From assembly GCA_018399455.1 (NCBI GenBank), contig JAGYOT010000108.1:1-6603 (forward strand): DNA of 6,603 bases, given 5' to 3'. The number at the start of each line of letters is the position of its first letter. Positions within the stretch are counted from its first letter, which is position 1. The stretch comes from Desulfobacterales bacterium. GTDB taxonomy: Bacteria; Desulfobacterota; Desulfobacteria; Desulfobacterales; Desulfosalsimonadaceae. The notes under the pieces are model-generated. The model searched no databases. It saw only the letters and a list, made by a program, of their open reading frames with translations, and had not been told where the DNA came from. The position numbers and the translations under genes are program-made. Of this stretch, positions 6,564 through 6,603 are shown in pieces.

Positions 6564-6593
6564 ATATTATTGATGGCTTCGCAAAAAGTCCAA
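6564..6593 (-). promoter_or_regulatory. candidate promoter for the TetR gene
   Basis: Reading the minus strand, TTGGAC (6593-6588) and TAATAT (6569-6564) are separated by 18 bases, a sigma-70-like arrangement with 3 of 6 and 4 of 6 consensus matches. Transcription would begin about 30-40 bases before the predicted ATG. The -35-like element falls inside the repeat fragment at the window edge. The match quality is modest and could be chance. Confidence 0.3.
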
Positions 6594-6603
6594 TATCTGC
6601 GTT
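6571..6603. repeat. edge fragment resembling a dispersed intergenic repeat
   Basis: The last 33 bases contain TGATGGCTTCGCAAAAAGTC (6571-6590) followed by CAATATCTGCGTT. From memory, close variants (GATGGCTTCG-AAAAAGTC followed by ATCTGCGTTGCG) recur many times between genes in Desulfobacterota genomes as arms of larger inverted repeats. Only one arm would lie here, and the window ends before a partner could be seen. Recognition is from recall, not from a second full copy in this window. Confidence 0.4.

Noticed and set aside
1..6603. CRISPR array, tRNA/rRNA, transposase, phage or toxin-antitoxin system
   Set aside because: There are no regularly spaced repeats, no tRNA-like fold I could recognise, and all sizeable supported genes belong to transport, metabolism or TetR regulation.

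Overview
The window carries an ordinary-looking catabolic locus for uptake and CoA-activation of a small organic acid. It most likely comes from a Gram-negative, possibly anaerobic Desulfobacterota-type bacterium. That assignment rests on three soft signs: the periplasmic TRAP transporter, the TetR/acyl-CoA-synthetase gene content, and a fragment at the right edge that resembles a dispersed intergenic repeat I associate with sulfate-reducing deltaproteobacteria. It is an inference, not a demonstrated placement.

Layout. Bases 1-660 hold the 3' part of a short-chain dehydrogenase/reductase (SDR) resembling 3-hydroxybutyrate dehydrogenases; its N-terminal nucleotide-binding segment lies outside the window. 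After a 204-base gap comes a complete tripartite TRAP transporter: a secreted DctP/TakP-like solute-binding protein (865-1980), the small 4-helix DctQ subunit (2134-2646) and the large DctM permease (2643-3965, overlapping dctQ by ATGA). Nineteen bases after dctM is an AMP-forming acyl-CoA synthetase of the medium-chain type (3985-5622). These four genes look like one transcription unit. A TetR-family regulator (5783-6523, minus strand) converges on it, with its promoter region at the right edge.

How the genes could work together (inference). The binding protein captures a carboxylate in the periplasm, DctQM imports it using an ion gradient, and the synthetase converts it to a CoA thioester for beta-oxidation-like metabolism. 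The SDR, if it belongs to the same pathway, would interconvert a hydroxy- and an oxo-acid. A 3-hydroxybutyrate-to-acetoacetate-to-acetoacetyl-CoA route would fit, but other hydroxy- or oxo-acids fit equally well. The TetR protein is a candidate local regulator.

Points worth a second look are the non-consensus SDR motifs, two strong inverted repeats between dctP and dctQ, a substituted metal/ligand-site residue in the binding protein, a long N-terminal extension on the TetR protein, and the repeat fragment at the right edge. I see no CRISPR array, RNA gene, transposase, phage gene or clearly new system.
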